Source of the DNA: Fennellomyces sp. T-0311
Taxonomy: Eukaryota > Mucoromycota > Mucoromycetes > Mucorales > Lichtheimiaceae
Assembly: GCA_025266875.1 (NCBI GenBank)
Contig: JALLLT010000002.1
Coordinates: 1 to 64,000, forward strand
DNA: 64,000 nt
Reading direction: 5' to 3'
The position numbers and the translations under genes were made by a program. Positions 25,181 through 36,823 of the stretch are shown piece after piece (position 1 is the stretch's first letter; every line of letters starts with the position of its first letter). Under the pieces are notes generated by a model, which saw only the letters and a list, made by a program, of their open reading frames with translations, searched no databases and was not told where the DNA came from.

Positions 25181-27110
25181 ATGTGGAAAGTAATAGATAG
25201 CTTTCACGGCAAAAGCCTGGTGATTGCTATCAATGTCGCTTGTGGCTTTAGTATTTTTGCTTTTGGTGTAAGTGGTGTTTATCAAAAGTTACTCGACAAG
25301 ATCCATTAATCCATTATATTTTGGGAAAAAAAGTACGATCAAGGCTTGATGGCAGGTGTTAACGTAACTCCAAGCTACCTCGAGCTTATGGATCTCGAAG
25401 GCAAAGAAACGATGAGAGGTGGCATTGTTGCCTCATACTATTGTGGTTCTCTACTTGGCTCATTCATTGGCGGCTGGACTGGTGACAAACTTGGACGTAT
25501 CAAATGTATTCTTATCGGTTGCGTCTGGGGTATTGTGGGTGCAAGCCTTCAAACTGCCGCTATGAATGTACCATGGATGATTTGCTCGCGCATTATTACT
25601 GGCGTCGCTACCGGATATCTGTAAGTGCAAGGTTTTCTCGGAATATTCGAGTAAAATGATGATTTGCTGACATACTTTATTTTTTAGTAATGCAATTGTA
25701 CCTGTATGGAGTGCTGAAACGTCGCATGCAACGTCGCGAGGCATGTTTATTGCTATGGAGTTTACGCTAAATATTTTTGGTGTCGTTGTAGCGGTAGGTT
25801 ATTAGGTGTATACGCAAATACTTAAAACTAATTTTCATTTAAAAATAGTATTGGCTTGCATTTGGGATGTCTTTTGCAGACCAAAGCAACAGTGTCACTT
25901 GGCGTTTTCCTGTCGCATTCCAGATGCTTCCACAAATAATTCTATTCATTATGGTCTTCTTTTTCCCCGAGTCGCCTCGATGGCTTTTAAAGAACAATCG
26001 CAAGGAGGAGTGTCTCGAAGTTTTGGCTGCTCTCCGTGGCGATGGAGACCAGAATCACCCAGAGGTAGTTCGAGAATTCAAAGAAATTGAAGAAGCCCTC
26101 CTTCTCGAGAGCAAAGAAGGTGGTGAACCCAGCTTCTACAAGATGATGTTCGAAAAGGACCAGTTGAATATCCCACGCCGTGTTCATCTTACGGTTTGGC
26201 TTCAGATCATTCAACAGCTTGTCGGTATTGGTGTGGTATGTTTCCAAGTCATATGCTAGTATTTCAGAAGATTCTCATTTACTTTTTTCATCATGACGAC
26301 ATAGATTACCATTTACGCCCCCGAAGTATTCATCGGTAGTGCAGGGTTTTCACGCTTCGTATCACAATTGCTTTCTGGTATCAATAACGTCACCTACATG
26401 TTCAGTACCTTGGTTGCTGTGTTTACACTCGACAAATGGGGTCGAAGATTTACAATGTTCTATGGTGCAGTCGGTCAAGGAATTGCTTTGCTCATGGTTG
26501 CCATTTTAACAAAGCCGGAAATTATCGCTCAAGATCCACTTGTATGTTCAGGATCAAATTCTGACACGAATCATATTTAACACTCAAGTATTAGGGCTAC
26601 GGCATTGGTACCACCGTGTTCATTTTCATATATACAGCACTCTTTGGCATGACTTGGCTTACCGTCACTTGGCTATACCCGGTATGTATAAAAGAAGAAC
26701 CAAATACGTTTCAGGTAATTCTAATAGTAGAACAGGTCGAAATATACCCTCTCAGAGTCCGCGCTCGTGGTGGTGCATGGAGTACCATCGGATGGTCAAT
26801 CGGAAACGGACTGGTCACGTTATCGACACCACCATTGCTTGCAGAAATCGGTTGGGCTACTTTTCTATTATATGCCGGATTTAACTTCGTTGCTATTCCT
26901 GTAATCTGGGCCCTGTATCCCGAAACAGCTAATCTCACCCTTGAAGAACTTGATGTAATTTTCAGTACCAAGGCTACTCTCGTCAAGAGTGCTGAGAAGG
27001 AACTCCGCTCCAGAGGTATCGATCCGAAGGATCCGTTGGCTCATTTGCGTAACGGCAATGGTCATGCAGCGGACGAGAAACGAGAGCTCACTCAAGACGA
27101 GAAGGCATAA
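25181..27110 (+). CDS. MFS sugar porter (hexose transporter-like)
   Basis: Seven exons (25181-25267, 25334-25620, 25688-25793, 25849-26235, 26305-26541, 26595-26681, 26736-27110) join in frame to 521 aa, typical for the family. Sugar-porter signatures are in order: FGYDQGLMAGV at the end of TM1, GDKLGRIK in the 2-3 loop, PESPRWLL after TM6, LDKWGRR in the 8-9 loop, and PETANLTLEELD after TM12 in place of the usual PETKG. Twelve hydrophobic spans are evident. The role is proton-linked or facilitated uptake of hexoses at the plasma membrane; the substrate cannot be read from sequence. The short N-terminus (about 15 residues before TM1) and exon 1 of only 29 codons fit the family. The frame at exon 7 is fixed by the conserved EIYPLRVRARG motif, which picks the second of two possible acceptors. 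Confidence 0.93.
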
Positions 27111-29112
27111 ATTACATATATAGAAGCACCTCAGCCTTTTCTCATTTTCCGATACTTAACTATTACCTTTGGTTCTTGTGATTAACTTACTTTATAATAT
27201 ACCGGATAACCCCATTTTTAAATCATGCAGTAAATTCTATTTTCTATGTTATTACTTTCCAGAACAAATTGTTTCTAATATACTAACGTGCTTCCCCACA
27301 CTAAAACGGTACATTCTTTCTTGAATTTCTAGTGTACGGTTAAATGGAAGGGTCAGATAGGGGCATTGTGGCACAGACCAGTTCCGACAGTTACAAGCGT
27401 TGCATATCCTGTGCAACATGGGTCCAAAGCCTTATGCATCATTTCTAGAGTCAGTGCCCCAATTATAGATAAACTTGAACGACCCTAATACATTCTGATG
27501 GATCTGCGCATAGCAGTCGAGTACTATTAGTCAGTAAGTAAAGCATATTAGTATACGTAGATCTATATAAAATATACAATGTTTTCTTGCGCAGAGGTCA
27601 CTCTTTCGGAATCAGCTGATAGTTTTTTTGTTAAACCTTAAGCCAACTATGTATAACTAAAGGAATTTATCTAGTGGGACAAGGTTATTAAATATCCTGG
27701 ACCGGATCTCTCAAAGGACCCTTCCACTACGTATACGTTTTAAAATATCCTCTGATAAGAAAACTTGAGTATATAATCTTTTTGGGTTTCCGTATCTTTC
27801 CAGGCTGGTAATAATTTCCTAGATAGGTTACGTAGATTTGGGTTGAATAATGCAAAACAGGTGACGTGCAGAACCATACCTTAAAGAAAACATGTCCGTT
27901 CTACTCCGCAACAACAATGTTTGTTACTTCTGCAATCACACACACCCTTTTTAGGCGTCCTATACGGCGTTTGAAAAGAACGTCTTTAGGAATCGGCTGG
28001 TCCGTCTGGATCAAATTTAATTATTTTATTATCTTTCTACAAAAATAACATGACTTGAAGCGCATTGCTATTCGCATTCCCGCTCTGCCCGATCTTGATG
28101 AAAGTGGAGAAAAAACCCATGCGCCAGAGGGGTAAAATGAAGAGGTAAAGGTTGGGAACCTTGCGAACAAGAGAGAAGATATATATAGAGAGGGGATCAG
28201 TTCTTGACGAATCTAGCTAAAGGGGTAGTATGATATATTTCTTTTGGTTGTTTCGTTTTGTTTTGTATTTTTTTTCGCTTTGTGTTTTCTGTTGGGAAAA
28301 TATAAATAAGAAAGAAGAAAGGGGGAAGAGCAAGAGAGAATGATTAAAGCAAAGACAATTGTGAAAGGGAAATACTGCGTGAAATTAATGAAGCCGCATT
28401 TCTGGGATCAAGCCAGCTGAGGAAGCCGTTGAATGCAGTTTTGTGTATGCGGGATCAGCTCGAGTCGGCGCTTCGTCATCAGAAAGCCAAAAAAAATACG
28501 TAATAGAAGCCTAGATGAGCTTCAAGCACAATGTCAGAACATAAGATTAATGAAGTGCTTGATCGGTGTGATGGCATCGTAACGCACGATGCCAGAGCTT
28601 GGCTGTCTTCACATCAAACCCATAGGCTACGTATGAGCTAGTGAGTTTCTCGTTTCATCCATATACGTGATGCTGTTGCGTATACATGACATCTTGCGGT
28701 AGCACTGATGCGAAAAGAGCAGAGGTGGTGTGCGATATATGGAAAGGCGGTCGTCAATTCTGGAGGCAAGCAAAGGGTACAGAGCTGCATGGAGACAATG
28801 GTACGCACTGCGTAACGATCCCATCAGTTGACAGCTGAAGTAAGCATTGCAGGGTTGGATTTGAGAATGGACGCCAGAAAGTTGTGTCAAAGTTGCAGCG
28901 AAGAAAACAAGGGGTGGGAAAAACATCTTCCTCTCTCTTTTTTCCACTCCGTTCACCATAATGGATGCTCACTACGGTGCAACTCGCTTCACTTCTGTCA
29001 GCAATTTTCAAATCGACATCACGCAACTTTCTGCAGAACGGTTTGAGGGCGCAACCAGGCACCTGACGGAGCGTATTCTGGGGAGAGAGAACCTCACAAA
29101 GTCACGAAGGTT
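27111..29112. other. intergenic with part of a dispersed repeat
   Basis: No gene model is supported. The segment 28321-28484 is repeated at 33911-34074 (listed separately). AT-rich tracts and homopolymers dominate 28150-28330. Confidence 0.4.
28321..28484 (+). repeat. dispersed repeat, copy 1
   Basis: About 164 nt matches 33911-34074 in the same orientation at roughly 75-80% by eye, with one single-base gap. The best-kept core is TTTCTGGGATCA followed by CCAGCTGAGGAA. In the minus strand copy 2 stays open through this stretch, so the repeat may be a fragment of an old coding family. No boundary repeats or terminal inverted repeats were noticed. Confidence 0.6.
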
Positions 29113-29460
29113 TTGAAGAGAAACGGTCTCGAAGCAACCCGAACATCGACAACTCTTGCACAAATGCTGAACAGCAAAAAGGAGCATGCATGTCCCGTAT
29201 GCTTGAGCCCAATGAAGCTGCATAAGTACCGTCGAGAAGGCGAACTGAAGACAGTGAATGGCGCACTGAGGTGTACGAACGTCCGTTGCCCTTGCCATCC
29301 AAACAGTACCTATGGAAGAGATGACTCCGCGGTCTTTAACATCGTAATTAGAGGGCTGCCCATCGCTATTTTAAAGGATAACACACCGCTGCCCGCGTTC
29401 AGCAGAAACCCACAACACCCATGTCAAACAAATCCCAACATGGAAATCCCTTCCGTGTAG
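29113..29460 (+). pseudogene. zinc-ribbon C-terminal fragment of a Fanzor/TnpB-like mobile ORF
   Basis: A 115-codon open frame contains ACPVCLSPMKLHKYRR, then LRCTNVRCPC, then YGRDDSAVFNIVIRG. This is a two-CxxC zinc ribbon followed by an Asp-containing (N)RDxxAxxNI motif. That order is what TnpB/Fanzor-like proteins show at the end of the RuvC nuclease domain, and multi-copy mucoralean ORFs that I recall end in the same way. No upstream RuvC I/II motifs or helix-turn-helix part can be read in frame in the preceding 300 nt. The piece is therefore treated as a truncated remnant with no activity expected. The ORF start given by ATG 29113 is arbitrary. The alternative is another zinc-ribbon protein of unknown kind. 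Confidence 0.4.
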
Positions 29461-31868
29461 CTCGTGTTCTCGTTCGCTGCCCCAACTAGCTTGAAGCTGG
29501 AGAAAAAAGGAGTTTAGTTAGCTGAACGTCTGTATTTTTTTAATTGTAGTATAGCTACAGCATAAATTTTAGGGATAGACTTATGATATGAAAACCTTTT
29601 GGATGGAAGAAATTTTATGGGAACGTAGTTGCATACGCACCTGAAATCGTTAGTATATCGATGCTACAGATGATGCTCTACATATCTCTGGAATTTGTGC
29701 TTTCGACACCGAGTACTGTATTGAGAATTTATCAACATAAAACGTTGTGTCCTATTGAGTCAAGCGACAGGTTTAAAAATGCGACCAATAGCCAAGCACC
29801 CTCGAGTATAAGCATATGCATTTAACTTTCGAGAGTACCAGTGCAAGGAGCATACCCTCTTACGCAAAAGATTACTTTGGTTATGCCATAATCAACAGGA
29901 CTGATGCCATGTTCACTTAAACCTCTGTAAGTCAATGGTATTAAAACAGTTAAAGCGAAACATTTAGTCCCTGTACTTTGTATGCTATCTTGTCAGTTCA
30001 CAATGTTAGTCATGGTTTGTAACAGTGCAGACCGCAGTATACTTACAATCGTGTGCGTTGCTGTCGGTCAGACAATGTTACTATATGACCCGAAGGTGGA
30101 ACCGTTATATGAAAGTATAAACGATGAGGATTCCTGTATCCAAGAATCCTGCTTTATATATACGTCAGATATTAGGGGGTAATAGCTAAGGCGTCTATGA
30201 TCTACAATCTACGAATTCCATCTAAGCTATACGTAATCCTAATAACCTTATCCAACCATGCGCCATATGAGTTGTCGCATGCTACATCTATCAATACGGT
30301 ATATGGATACTGCATGGCGATCAACCGGATTGCAGGTTCGATAGCGTCTGTAATGGACACACCATTACACGGTTGGAGAATGACTATGTAAAAGAAAACG
30401 GAAATAAAAGACGTGTGTTAGCGGGTGAGTAGGAGAAGTCAAGCAAGTAAGGCCGAAGCTAATGTTTGGGAAAAAAGGAACTCTGTAGATTAAGGGCGAG
30501 TTCTTAACAAGTTTATCCAAGGTCCAAAAGGCGAGGCATTTATACATCGAAGCTATATTGCTTAATGGACACAAGCTTAAAAAAATATCCAAAGCACTCA
30601 AAAGTGCATACTGCACAAAAGTTTTATATCGCCAAGTGAAACAGCTCCAACCGGTGTTAGTTTTAGCTTGGTCACACAAAACATTGGCCCGTGCGCTGAC
30701 TGCTTTAATTAATTCGGGCTTTTGTCATAGCTGCGACAGCAACGGTAAAGGCACTTTTGACAGTCTAGAATATATAGACAATTAGTGGTATATATAAGTA
30801 GAGAATCCATACGTCATTGCAGCAAAATAACAGTGCAACCAATGTTTTATTATTGAAGGAGAAACCCGCAGAGTTAAGGTTTTAGCATAGTATTGATCAT
30901 CAGCGCCTATTTGTTCTCCGTATTTAAAAGTATGCCAGCAAGAAGCATTTCTGTAGTATATAGTCTGTCTCCAAATGGAAATCCTGGTCAAAGATTATGA
31001 GCGTAGTAGGCACAGATGATGTAAACCTGGGGTCTTTCAGCATGGTATTCACCAGCGCACTTGGACGGGATTATATGAGGGTAGAAACCGACGGGACAAA
31101 TGATACCAAACATGGTAAAGATAAATGCGAATAAGCTGATACCATCCATCTATTAGTCTGTAGCCAGTACTACTCTAGAAGATTAATACAATGGTGGCAG
31201 TAGCGAAAATAAACAACAGTACTGTAGTATCACTTAACGAGAAAAGACGTTCGAATGACGAGCCCAGAATATGCGTGTTGTTTTATTGTGAAAGATACCC
31301 CTATTTATATTGCTTATGAATCGAAACGGCGAATACGAATGTTTCGTGTAAAGCCCAAATATACACGTTATCACCGAGTTTCATATGATCTCACCAAGTT
31401 AACGGAGTTACCTTACTCGATAACCAAAGGCGGATCAAGGTTACGCATAGAGCAAATAGGGCAATCGATAACTGTATGGCTCTTGATGTCGTAACTACAA
31501 TGGATACGATCCATGACTAGAGGAAAACATGTAACTATGGATGACAGTGCATCGAGGATATACAGACTTTTTACAAGGATTTATTCATGATTGGTATTTT
31601 GCATATGACTATGTATACTCAGGCATATCTTTGGGACCTCTTTTTATTTTCCTATCTACTTGATAGAGATGCACAACGGCCGGGTGTTCAAGTTAACTTC
31701 TTTTTGCCTTTTTTTGTAGGAGAGATGTATACAGTATCCCGTGAATCGTTAGAAATGTCGCTGCTATTAGCTCCAGAATCGCTATTGAGATAGTCGGAGA
31801 CAGATAGGGCACTACTGAGTAGGTAGCACTGTTGATCCATTTTAGCCAATGGTAAGGTAGCAATGGAG
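29461..31868. other. intergenic, no supported gene
   Basis: About 2.4 kb of AT-rich DNA with only short frames (under about 105 codons) that overlap on both strands. No tRNA, repeat or splice-joined model was found. Confidence 0.4.
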
Positions 31869-33651
31869 CTAGTCTTGCTTAAATACCTTCAGTTTCCACA
31901 GGTTTCTAATAAACTTTGGCAAAAAACTTGGCACCATCCCTATGGGACATGACAAACTCAACGACGCTTCGGTGTTGAAAACATAAACCCCTCGGACCGG
32001 TTCCTTTAAACTGTATATGTACATCGTATGCACTATGTTACATGGTAAAGCATCGTCCCAGATTATAAATGTAACCCATCCTAATACTTACTGTAGACCT
32101 GTATGCCGTACAGTGTGATGCTTTCATATGTGCTCGTGTCACCGTCGCTGGTTGCTCTTCTGATCTTCTTTAGTAGCTGCTTCAATGATTTTGCCAATTT
32201 GTTACGATCGCCAATGTGGTGCTGGTGATTGGCCGTGTTGGGGGGACCACTAACTTCGAGCAGCGCAATATCAACACCATATCCGACCAAATGGAAAATG
32301 CCGTCCGGAGTCTTGCCGCGTGATCGCGCTTCGTCGTCTTTCAACGCAGCCCATTCTTCCTCCTTAGAAGCCGTTAGCGCCGTATCGCCCCTAAAGTGAA
32401 TGAATTTACATGAGACCTGTGAAACGAGATCCTTGGGTGTTAACCTGCCACATATAGCTGATTTCATCACATCCTTTGAACAGCTTTTTGATAATTGGCG
32501 CGAGGAAGGTCGAGATGTAGTGCAATTCGCCTTGTTGCTGCAAAAGTAACGAGCTCCCATCATCGGTATAAATATCGCGTCTATTTTCAAGTTACCATGA
32601 GTTTGTTTACACCATAGCTGCTATAACAAGAAATTCTTACACTTCTTTTAAAAGTTTGACCACTTTTTTCTGCCAGGTCCGCGACGCACATGTGTTCGCC
32701 TTCGCTGTATGGCTCGCTGCTTTGATAGCTTCTTGAAGAGTTTGCACGTTGATCTGCAAAAGTATCATAATGTTAGTATACTGTTATTGATGATCCATAT
32801 AATCAAACTGCACCGATAAACTCTTAACCAAAAGTGCTTATATACTTACAACAGGTTGCACAATTTTCTCTACAAACGCCTTGATCTGATCTTGGTTTGT
32901 GTTGTGCAGATAATTCCGGGCCACACAGCTATCTGCTACTTCAAAAATGTGCTCTAGATCATCACTTGCAATTGTGGCCCGTAGTTTTGTTGCTGAAGTT
33001 GCGATACGGTCAATGATGCCATAATATAGTAGACTGTTTATAGCATGTCCTCGTGTAAATTAAGAGCACACCGTTAATGTATTAAGCTTACTCTTGCTTG
33101 TGGATCTCCGGAACATGTTCCTCTTTTGATATGAAGCTAATAATTGCAGAACGGACACGATCCCCAGGGGTTGCATCAACAAACGGATCCTCTGCTGAGA
33201 CTTGCTGCTGCTGCTGCTGCTGCCGAAGTCGGGCACCATGGTATTGCACTTCGGTGCTACGCTTTCGCTTGCGACGGTTTGTACTGAAGTTGCTCGAAAT
33301 TCCTGATGCCGCAGCCGTTCGGGCTTCATTTAGAAGATCGGTAGCATTTTCCTCAAACTGATTGGCAACATCGGCTTGCTTTGATCTCAATTTATTTTTT
33401 TGAAAGGTATTGCGCGTGGTACGCCAGAATGATGTGGTTCCCATTCGTCGTAGCGCGGCACTCGGCGCGTCTTGTGGCAGTAAAGTTTTGAAGCGTCGGT
33501 ACAATTATCCATCCAGGTTATCGAATGCCACCAGATCATCGGGTTGTTCCAGTATGCTCTTCTTGTTTAGTTCAAGGAAATGAGCGTAGTTTGCTCGTGC
33601 GACAGGTGTTTTTTGAAAGTATTGTTTTATCTGTTCGTCAATCCAACTCAT
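31869..33651 (-). pseudogene. six-exon family protein with one in-frame stop codon
   Basis: Exons 33651-33092, 33033-32850, 32753-32641, 32580-32452, 32390-32092 and 32032-31869 join into a frame of 483 codons that is intact apart from TAA at codon 49 (33507-33505). The start MSWIDEQIKQYF and the end at TAG 31871 are natural-looking. The C-terminal half holds GYGVDIALLEVSGPP, an HIGDRNKLAKSLKQLLK segment and PKFIRNLWKLKVF, the features I recall of a large, uncharacterised mucoralean family. A poly-Gln run (about 33206-33223) lies in the basic N-terminal region (RRKRKRS). The exon 4 donor is weak (GTGGCA); the stronger-looking GTTAAC seven bases later would break frame. The function of the family is unknown to me. 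The single lesion means recent decay, readthrough, a downstream start or a base error. Confidence 0.6.
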
Positions 33652-34837
33652 CGCTAGAGAAGATCGATTTTTGTAGGGGACAAAATTCGTTTTTATTTGC
33701 CCACATGTGCGGGATATACAAAAATTGAGAAGTGTGGACAGTATTCAAGAAAATGGATGTTAAAGCAAGCAATAATAAGCAATAAAAAACACTTCAAGAG
33801 AACAATAAGAGGAATATTAACGAAATTCTGGCGATAACAAAACTGTTGGTTGGAGCGGTGGGATCGTGATACACGCGATTTTTTCTGTTTTCGAAAAATA
33901 TATTAGGAAGCAGGAAAGTACAAGAAAGAACGATTAAAGTGAAGACAATTTTGAAGAGAAAATACTGGGTGAGTTAGTGAATCTGTATTTCTGGGATCAA
34001 TCCAGCTGAGGAAATCGTTGGATGGCGTCTTTGTATATGCCGGATCAGCACGAGCCGGCCCTTCGTCATGACACAAAATGCCGACCTTGAACACAAGTGC
34101 AGTGAGACGCGGCCAGAGACGTTCGCAGTGTCGTTGTGTGCCCAAGCGTTTCGGTATTGTGGTTGGGAGTAAGTTGAGCCCAAAGGGGATGGGATCCAGA
34201 ACGACGTAAGGTACACCAAGTTGTTCATGAGCCTTCAGACAATATGTGACATGGGATCGTGGTGACAGGTGCCATTGAGAACTGTAGTTACGGCATTTAG
34301 AATCTGCTCGTCCGTTCGGCATCCAACCTAAGCGCCATCAAATAAGGTGGCTGCGTTGGTGATACGGCATTGGTAGCCAGACTACCGAGCCGACACCTAA
34401 GATCAAGCAACATGCAGACAATAGTTTTACATGAGGACCACTGCGTTCTTGAGCGAAGATCGTGTCAAGTAGAGTGCGAATGGCTTGCTGCATCTGCTTC
34501 TGGTCATATGATGCTGACTGTGAAGGGAATCTGTCTGTCTGTCACGCTTTTGATTGTCATGCCAACAAAATAGAGGCAAAAAAAGTAGGTTACGATCTCT
34601 AATGAAACGAAGGGGTGCATGTTGCATTTATGATTTGGGAACTTTGAAGATGTTATGCTGTACGAGAACAAATTTGAACGGCTTATTCTTGGCCTTATTT
34701 TTTCTCTGTCGTTTATTACAGGAAAGCATACAAAAATTAGTTATCGATCAGATTTTAATAGTAAGCTATGTCACTAAAAAAGTTAATTCTGTATCCAGTA
34801 GATGTGGACATATCCTGACCATCGAGCGTAAAGAATA
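33652..34837. other. intergenic with second copy of dispersed repeat
   Basis: No gene model holds. A minus-strand frame 34322-33903 (139 codons) includes the repeat at 33911-34074 and reads DEGPARADPAYTKTPSNDFL, which looks protein-like. The parallel reading in copy 1 is frame-broken. It may be the tail of an unrecognised degraded gene. Confidence 0.35.
33911..34074 (+). repeat. dispersed repeat, copy 2
   Basis: Matches 28321-28484 in direct orientation about 5.6 kb away; see copy 1. The flanks do not match by eye. Confidence 0.6.
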
Positions 34838-35278
34838 TCGGCCCGCTGGCTTTGCCTCTCATAGTACATCTTCACAAAATGTACTGCATACTGTATCATC
34901 ACCCCACCGTAGTACTACACCATGTCCAATCCCACCTGCACCGGTAAGTGCACCTGTATCAATTGAAGTACCGGACAGCAACGGCAACATCCATTTGTGC
35001 CGGGAGGATCGGCAGCTTGGTACCAGCCTCAAAACCAGCAGCACTTATTTGTGCCGCGACCATATCACCCACAAGAGCAGCCATATATACTGCTGCAAGC
35101 GCGTCCATCACAGTAGCATGAGCAACATCATCAGTATCGCGGCCATTTCATTCCAGGAGGGTACTCTAACCGCAAGAACAGCAATTATACCCTACTTTTA
35201 TCCATTATACCATCTGCCACCAACTCGGTCACCAACCAATTGAAGGTCATACAAAGACGCAAAAGGGATTGTTCATAA
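34838..35278 (+). pseudogene. fragment of a Gln/Pro-rich protein, frame-broken
   Basis: One frame up to about 34975 reads a Ser/Pro-rich stretch ending PIPPAPVSAPVSIEVP. From about 34976 a second frame takes over with QQRQHPFVPGG, then YQPQNQQHLFVPRPYHPQ, a TAG at about 35115 and a continuation HEQHHQYRGHFIPGG to TAA near 35276. The composition is consistently that of a low-complexity Gln/Pro-rich protein, whereas the alternative frames are not. One frameshift and one nonsense codon separate the parts, so this is read as a degraded exon. Family unknown. Confidence 0.35.
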
Positions 35279-36472
35279 ACCAAAGGATTTTCATGCTACA
35301 TATTTGTATGTTGCATAGGCGGGTGACATTTTACGCTATATCCCCGGACGCCCATCTACTTATTGGCATTACATATCAGATTTACTACATATAGTCCGTC
35401 GATTACTTCATTGTCTGAGCAATTTTCTTTTATGCTGTATATACTCATTAAATATGCATAACGTCGCTCAATATAGACAGTCTAACGTATTTATATTTTT
35501 GTAAGGTCCATATAGTGAGCGCCTTTCGGCGCTCACTATATGGAATTTCAAATTAATTTGAGCCGGCCCAGACATAGTTGTAGCGCAATACTTTTGACCT
35601 CCATACACACCCAGAGGTGAGAAATTATAAAATAGGCTGAAAGCTGAAGATGCTGGGGAAGAGCTACTGGGGTGCAGGTGAAATGGGGCAGATGACTGCA
35701 GAACTGTGGGGAGTACATAATATTCCGCCGCTTAATCGCGTTAGTTCTCATTTCCACTCTTATTGGCAAGTCCAAGCATTTGAATGTGTCGAAGTAATAG
35801 TTTCTTTCTCTTAGATTGCAGGTTACTTTGTGAAAGTCGTGATAGCATGTAGGTTCGTCACTTAATCTTAGGCACTGGAGAAAACTCATTATTTTTTTAG
35901 ATCTCATCGATTTGAATGCCATCAATGTACGAATTGTAAGATAACTAAGATTTTGAATCGTCTAGCAACAACACTTTGGTAATACTTTTGATTTAGATAC
36001 TTCCTTTTCTATTGAAATATCACGGTAAGCACTGGCAGAAATATTTTCGACCGCCATACTAACCCATTTTCCTGCTATAGGGCACTGCTCGCTTTCGTTC
36101 ATTGGTTGACATTATCAGCCAAAATGGTGGCGCGGTACTTCTTTGGTTGACAATCCTGTAATGACTGGAATGGTGAGTCAGATAGTATCAACTGATCAAA
36201 CGTACTACAAGCACAGCGCGATGGTCGTTAATGACTGGTTCAATGAAATAGCACTGCCTCCAAAGCGCTTCTCTTTTGTTATGTTCACCCCTGTATTGAG
36301 CGATCTCACATAACTTCTACTCCTTCTCAGAAAGGTGTTGCTCTCTTATTTGGGTGCCGGGACCTCTGGGTGTGTACCATCAAATTTTTGTGACTCTGAC
36401 GTAATTTTTGATGTTGGATGGAGGGGGTCGAGGCCACAAACATCCTTACACTGCTTCCTCGCAGGTATACCA
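35279..36472. other. intergenic, contains a perfect hairpin
   Basis: No gene supported. The hairpin at 35507-35544 is listed separately. A minus-strand frame (35925-35548) has no recognised domain. Confidence 0.4.
35507..35544. repeat. perfect 17-bp inverted repeat with 4-nt loop
   Basis: The arms 35507-35523 (TCCATATAGTGAGCGCC) and 35528-35544 are exact reverse complements around a TTTC loop. It is not followed by a T-run and sits in gene-free DNA, so a bacterial-type terminator reading does not apply. It could be a tiny MITE-like end pair, a cruciform or a transcript hairpin. Confidence 0.85.
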
Positions 36473-36823
36473 GCCTGTGCATGTACCTGGTATGGGGCTC
36501 CATTTATTGGCCCTCCATGCTCCGTCTGCACAAGACAAGTGAGCGTGCACGTCCGCTAACTTTGTGGCCCGATTGCTGTCCCTTCATTGAGCGACGCGTC
36601 CGCCCGCATTGTGATCCGATTGTCGCCCCCTCCTTATTTGCTGGTTGAAACGTAGCCTGTGCATGTACCTGGTATGGGGCTCCATTTATTGGCCCTCCAT
36701 GCTCCGTCTGCACAAGACAAGTGAGCGTGCACGTCCGCTAACTTTGTGGCCTGATTGCTGTCCCTTCATTGAGCGACGCGTCCGCCCGCATTGTGATCCG
36801 ATTGTCGCCCCCTCCTTATTTGC
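36473..36823. repeat. 182-bp tandem duplication
   Basis: Unit 1 is 36473-36654 and unit 2 is 36655-36823. Both start GCCTGTGCATGTACCTGG, and over about 169 nt I noticed a single difference (GGCCCGATTG against GGCCTGATTG). The near identity implies a recent event. The unit is GC-richer than its surroundings and open in several frames on both strands, with no recognised protein. A short third match (GCCTGTG) occurs at about 36831. Confidence 0.9.

Noticed and set aside
30320..30345. Possible tRNA B-box-like GGTTCGA
   Set aside because: No matching A-box or cloverleaf arms around it; no tRNA could be folded by eye anywhere in the window.
35507..35544. Rho-independent terminator
   Set aside because: Eukaryotic DNA, no T-run after the stem and no gene ending here; kept only as an inverted repeat.
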